From an uncultured Veillonella sp. (lineage in GTDB: Bacteria; Bacillota; Negativicutes; Veillonellales; Veillonellaceae): a stretch of DNA of 6,626 nucleotides. The position numbers were made by a program, and so were the translations under genes. The notes below the pieces were generated by a model. That model saw only the letters and a list, made by a program, of their open reading frames with translations, was not told where the DNA came from and searched no databases. The stretch covers positions 1-6,626 of the forward strand of contig NZ_CAJLUB010000102.1 in the NCBI RefSeq assembly GCF_905209685.1. Direction: 5' to 3'. How positions within the stretch are numbered: the stretch's first letter is position 1; the number at the start of each line of letters is the position of its first letter. Positions 5,659 through 6,626 of this stretch are shown one piece after another.

Positions 5659-6602
5659 TATTTAATCACCTCAATGAGAGCCTGTTTCGCTTCTTGTAAT
5701 GGTAGATTAATCGTACAACCGGAAGCTCGAATATGACCGCCACCGCCAAAATTGCTAGCAATAGCATTCACGTCGGTACCTTTAGATCGTAAACTTACCC
5801 GTGTTCTGTCATCAGCTTCAGCTTTCAATAAAATAGCTATATCAACAGTATCTACATTTCTAATAATATCCACAAAGCCATCTGTATCATCGCCGAGAAT
5901 GTTCATAGCCTCGCGATTCAACTCGATGGTAGCTACTGTATTATTCTTGTAGAACTCAATAGTTTGCATAACTTGTTTTGTTAATTCCAGACGACTTGCA
6001 GACACAGCCTCAATCGTTTCAGAAATAACATTAGGTCTAGCACCGGCTGCTACACATTTAGCAGCCATTTCTAACGTATTGGCAGTTGTATTGCTAAATT
6101 TAAAGAAACCACAGTCAGTAGCAATAGCCATATATAAAGCAGTACCCATAGACTCGGTGATAGGCCAATTCCATTTTGTACATAAATCGGTAACGATTTC
6201 ACCAGTAGCAGCAAAGTCAGGCTTCAAATATAGATGATCAGCAAATTCTGTATTAGAAATATGGTGGTCTATATTAAAAATAGGTGCACTCCATAGTGCA
6301 CCTACTTTGCCAATTCGCTCATACGTGCTAGCATCCAATACCATTAGCATATCAATATCAACAGGGTTTGTTTTAAAATACGCTACATCATGGATGTGGT
6401 CCGTATATCGTAAGAATGAGTACTTCTCAGGAACTACATCATCCACTACCATATATACAGTTTTACCTTGCCCTACAAGGGCTTCGTAAAAGGCCACCAT
6501 GGACCCGATAGCATCGCCATCAGGTCTGACATGGACGGTTAGCATAATAGAATTAGCTTCACACAGAGCCATATGTAATTGATTAATAGTAATCTTACTC
6601 AT
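5658..6602 (-). CDS. nrnA: DHH/DHHA1 phosphoesterase, NrnA-type oligoribonuclease / pAp phosphatase
   Basis: NrnA-family enzymes degrade 2-5 nt RNA fragments, and many also hydrolyse pAp or pGpG/pApA; they are cytoplasmic and Mn-dependent. The 314 residues are of normal length. The DHH domain shows His24 and the DGDAIGS motif (28-34), Asp90 (VLDAST), the DHH triad (112-114, followed by ISN) and Asp163 in TDCGFFKFSN (162-171). The DHHA1 substrate-binding domain ends in GGGGHIRASG (286-295). The motif usually reads DTG and is DCG here, with the metal-binding Asp kept. The ATG is preceded by AAAGGA with an 8-base spacer. It lies where nrnA follows rbfA in the Firmicute infB cluster; the upstream gene is cut off by the window. 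A terminator-like hairpin lies inside the gene near codons 100-107. The exact substrate preference cannot be told from sequence. Confidence 0.93.
   Translation of the reverse strand: MSKITINQLHMALCEANSIMLTVHVRPDGDAIGSMVAFYEALVGQGKTVYMVVDDVVPEKYSFLRYTDHIHDVAYFKTNPVDIDMLMVLDASTYERIGKVGALWSAPIFNIDHHISNTEFADHLYLKPDFAATGEIVTDLCTKWNWPITESMGTALYMAIATDCGFFKFSNTTANTLEMAAKCVAAGARPNVISETIEAVSASRLELTKQVMQTIEFYKNNTVATIELNREAMNILGDDTDGFVDIIRNVDTVDIAILLKAEADDRTRVSLRSKGTDVNAIASNFGGGGHIRASGCTINLPLQEAKQALIEVIK
6276..6304 (-). terminator. Terminator-like hairpin inside nrnA
   Basis: On the nrnA sense strand, TAGGTGCACT and AGTGCACCTA form a perfect 10-bp stem with a 4-base loop (ATGG), followed directly by TTTTTAATAT. 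That is the anatomy of an intrinsic terminator, placed at codons 100-107 (VGALWSAP) of the first gene visible in the run. It is directional: on the + strand the stem is followed by CTTTGC, not by a T-run. Activity is inferred; in a translated message ribosomes would normally melt it, so it could cause polarity only when translation falters. Confidence 0.5.
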
Positions 6603-6626
6603 GTTCTGTATCCTTTGTGTTAATTT

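Larger units (their letters stand above)
156..6602 (-). other. Six-gene leftward operon nrnA-truB-ribF-aroK(CM-SK)-recD2-comF
   Basis: All six genes point the same way. Junctions are: nrnA/truB TAATG (1-base overlap at 5658), truB/ribF 2-base gap, ribF/aroK 13-base gap, aroK/recD2 TAATG (3004) and recD2/comF TAATG (851). There is no room for a promoter between genes, and I found no convincing -35/-10 pair in the gaps, so the promoter is expected to the right of the window. Co-transcription is inferred from the packing. Confidence 0.85.

Noticed and set aside
6186..6201. AAATCG/CGATTT inverted repeat in nrnA
   Set aside because: The stem is only 6 bp and AT-rich, with no following T-run; a chance structure.
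6595..6626. End of an upstream gene (expected rbfA) on the minus strand
   Set aside because: Two stops are possible: a TAA at 6620-6622, or a frame reading through to a TAA at 6595-6597 that would overlap nrnA by 8 bases. With at most ten codons visible I cannot choose a frame or recognise RbfA.
1..6626. CRISPR, insertion sequences, tRNA or rRNA genes, phage genes
   Set aside because: No spaced repeats, transposase motifs or RNA gene signatures were seen; almost every base is in an ordinary chromosomal coding sequence.

Overview
This is a gene-dense, AT-rich bacterial chromosome segment. The proteins, the near-absence of intergenic DNA and the order of the first three leftward genes point to the Firmicutes, most likely a Negativicute such as Veillonella. 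That placement is an inference from gene content, protein style and base composition; no marker RNA is present.

Layout: the left edge (1-108, + strand) holds the last 35 codons of a gene whose product resembles the C-terminus of an HD-GYP/HD-domain phosphohydrolase. It is followed by a strong intrinsic terminator (119-148). The rest of the window (156-6602) is one tightly packed leftward run of six genes. In order of transcription these are nrnA (DHH/DHHA1 phosphoesterase), truB (tRNA pseudouridine-55 synthase), ribF (riboflavin kinase/FAD synthetase), a chorismate mutase-shikimate kinase fusion, recD2 (helicase) and comF (competence phosphoribosyltransferase-like protein). Three of the five junctions are TAATG stop/start overlaps, one has a 2-base gap and one a 13-base gap. 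This strongly suggests a single translationally coupled operon whose promoter lies beyond the right edge.

nrnA-truB-ribF is the familiar tail of the nusA-infB-rbfA cluster (translation initiation, ribosome and tRNA maturation, nanoRNA turnover). In many Firmicutes it continues into rpsO-pnp. Here it continues into an aromatic-pathway fusion protein, a DNA helicase and a DNA-uptake gene.

The points most worth a second look are in the fusion protein and in two hairpins. The fusion joins two non-consecutive enzymes of the chorismate pathway, and each half seems to lack a normally conserved substrate-binding residue: the shikimate-binding Arg of the FRxxE motif is Ser144, and the catalytic Gln of the AroQ fold is probably Leu83. 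Two terminator-like hairpins lie inside coding sequence on the sense strand, one in nrnA (first gene) and one in comF (last gene), and could act as translation-dependent attenuators. No mobile elements, CRISPR arrays, tRNA or rRNA genes were seen, and there is no non-coding stretch over 50 bases. I do not see a wholly new defence or mobile system here.
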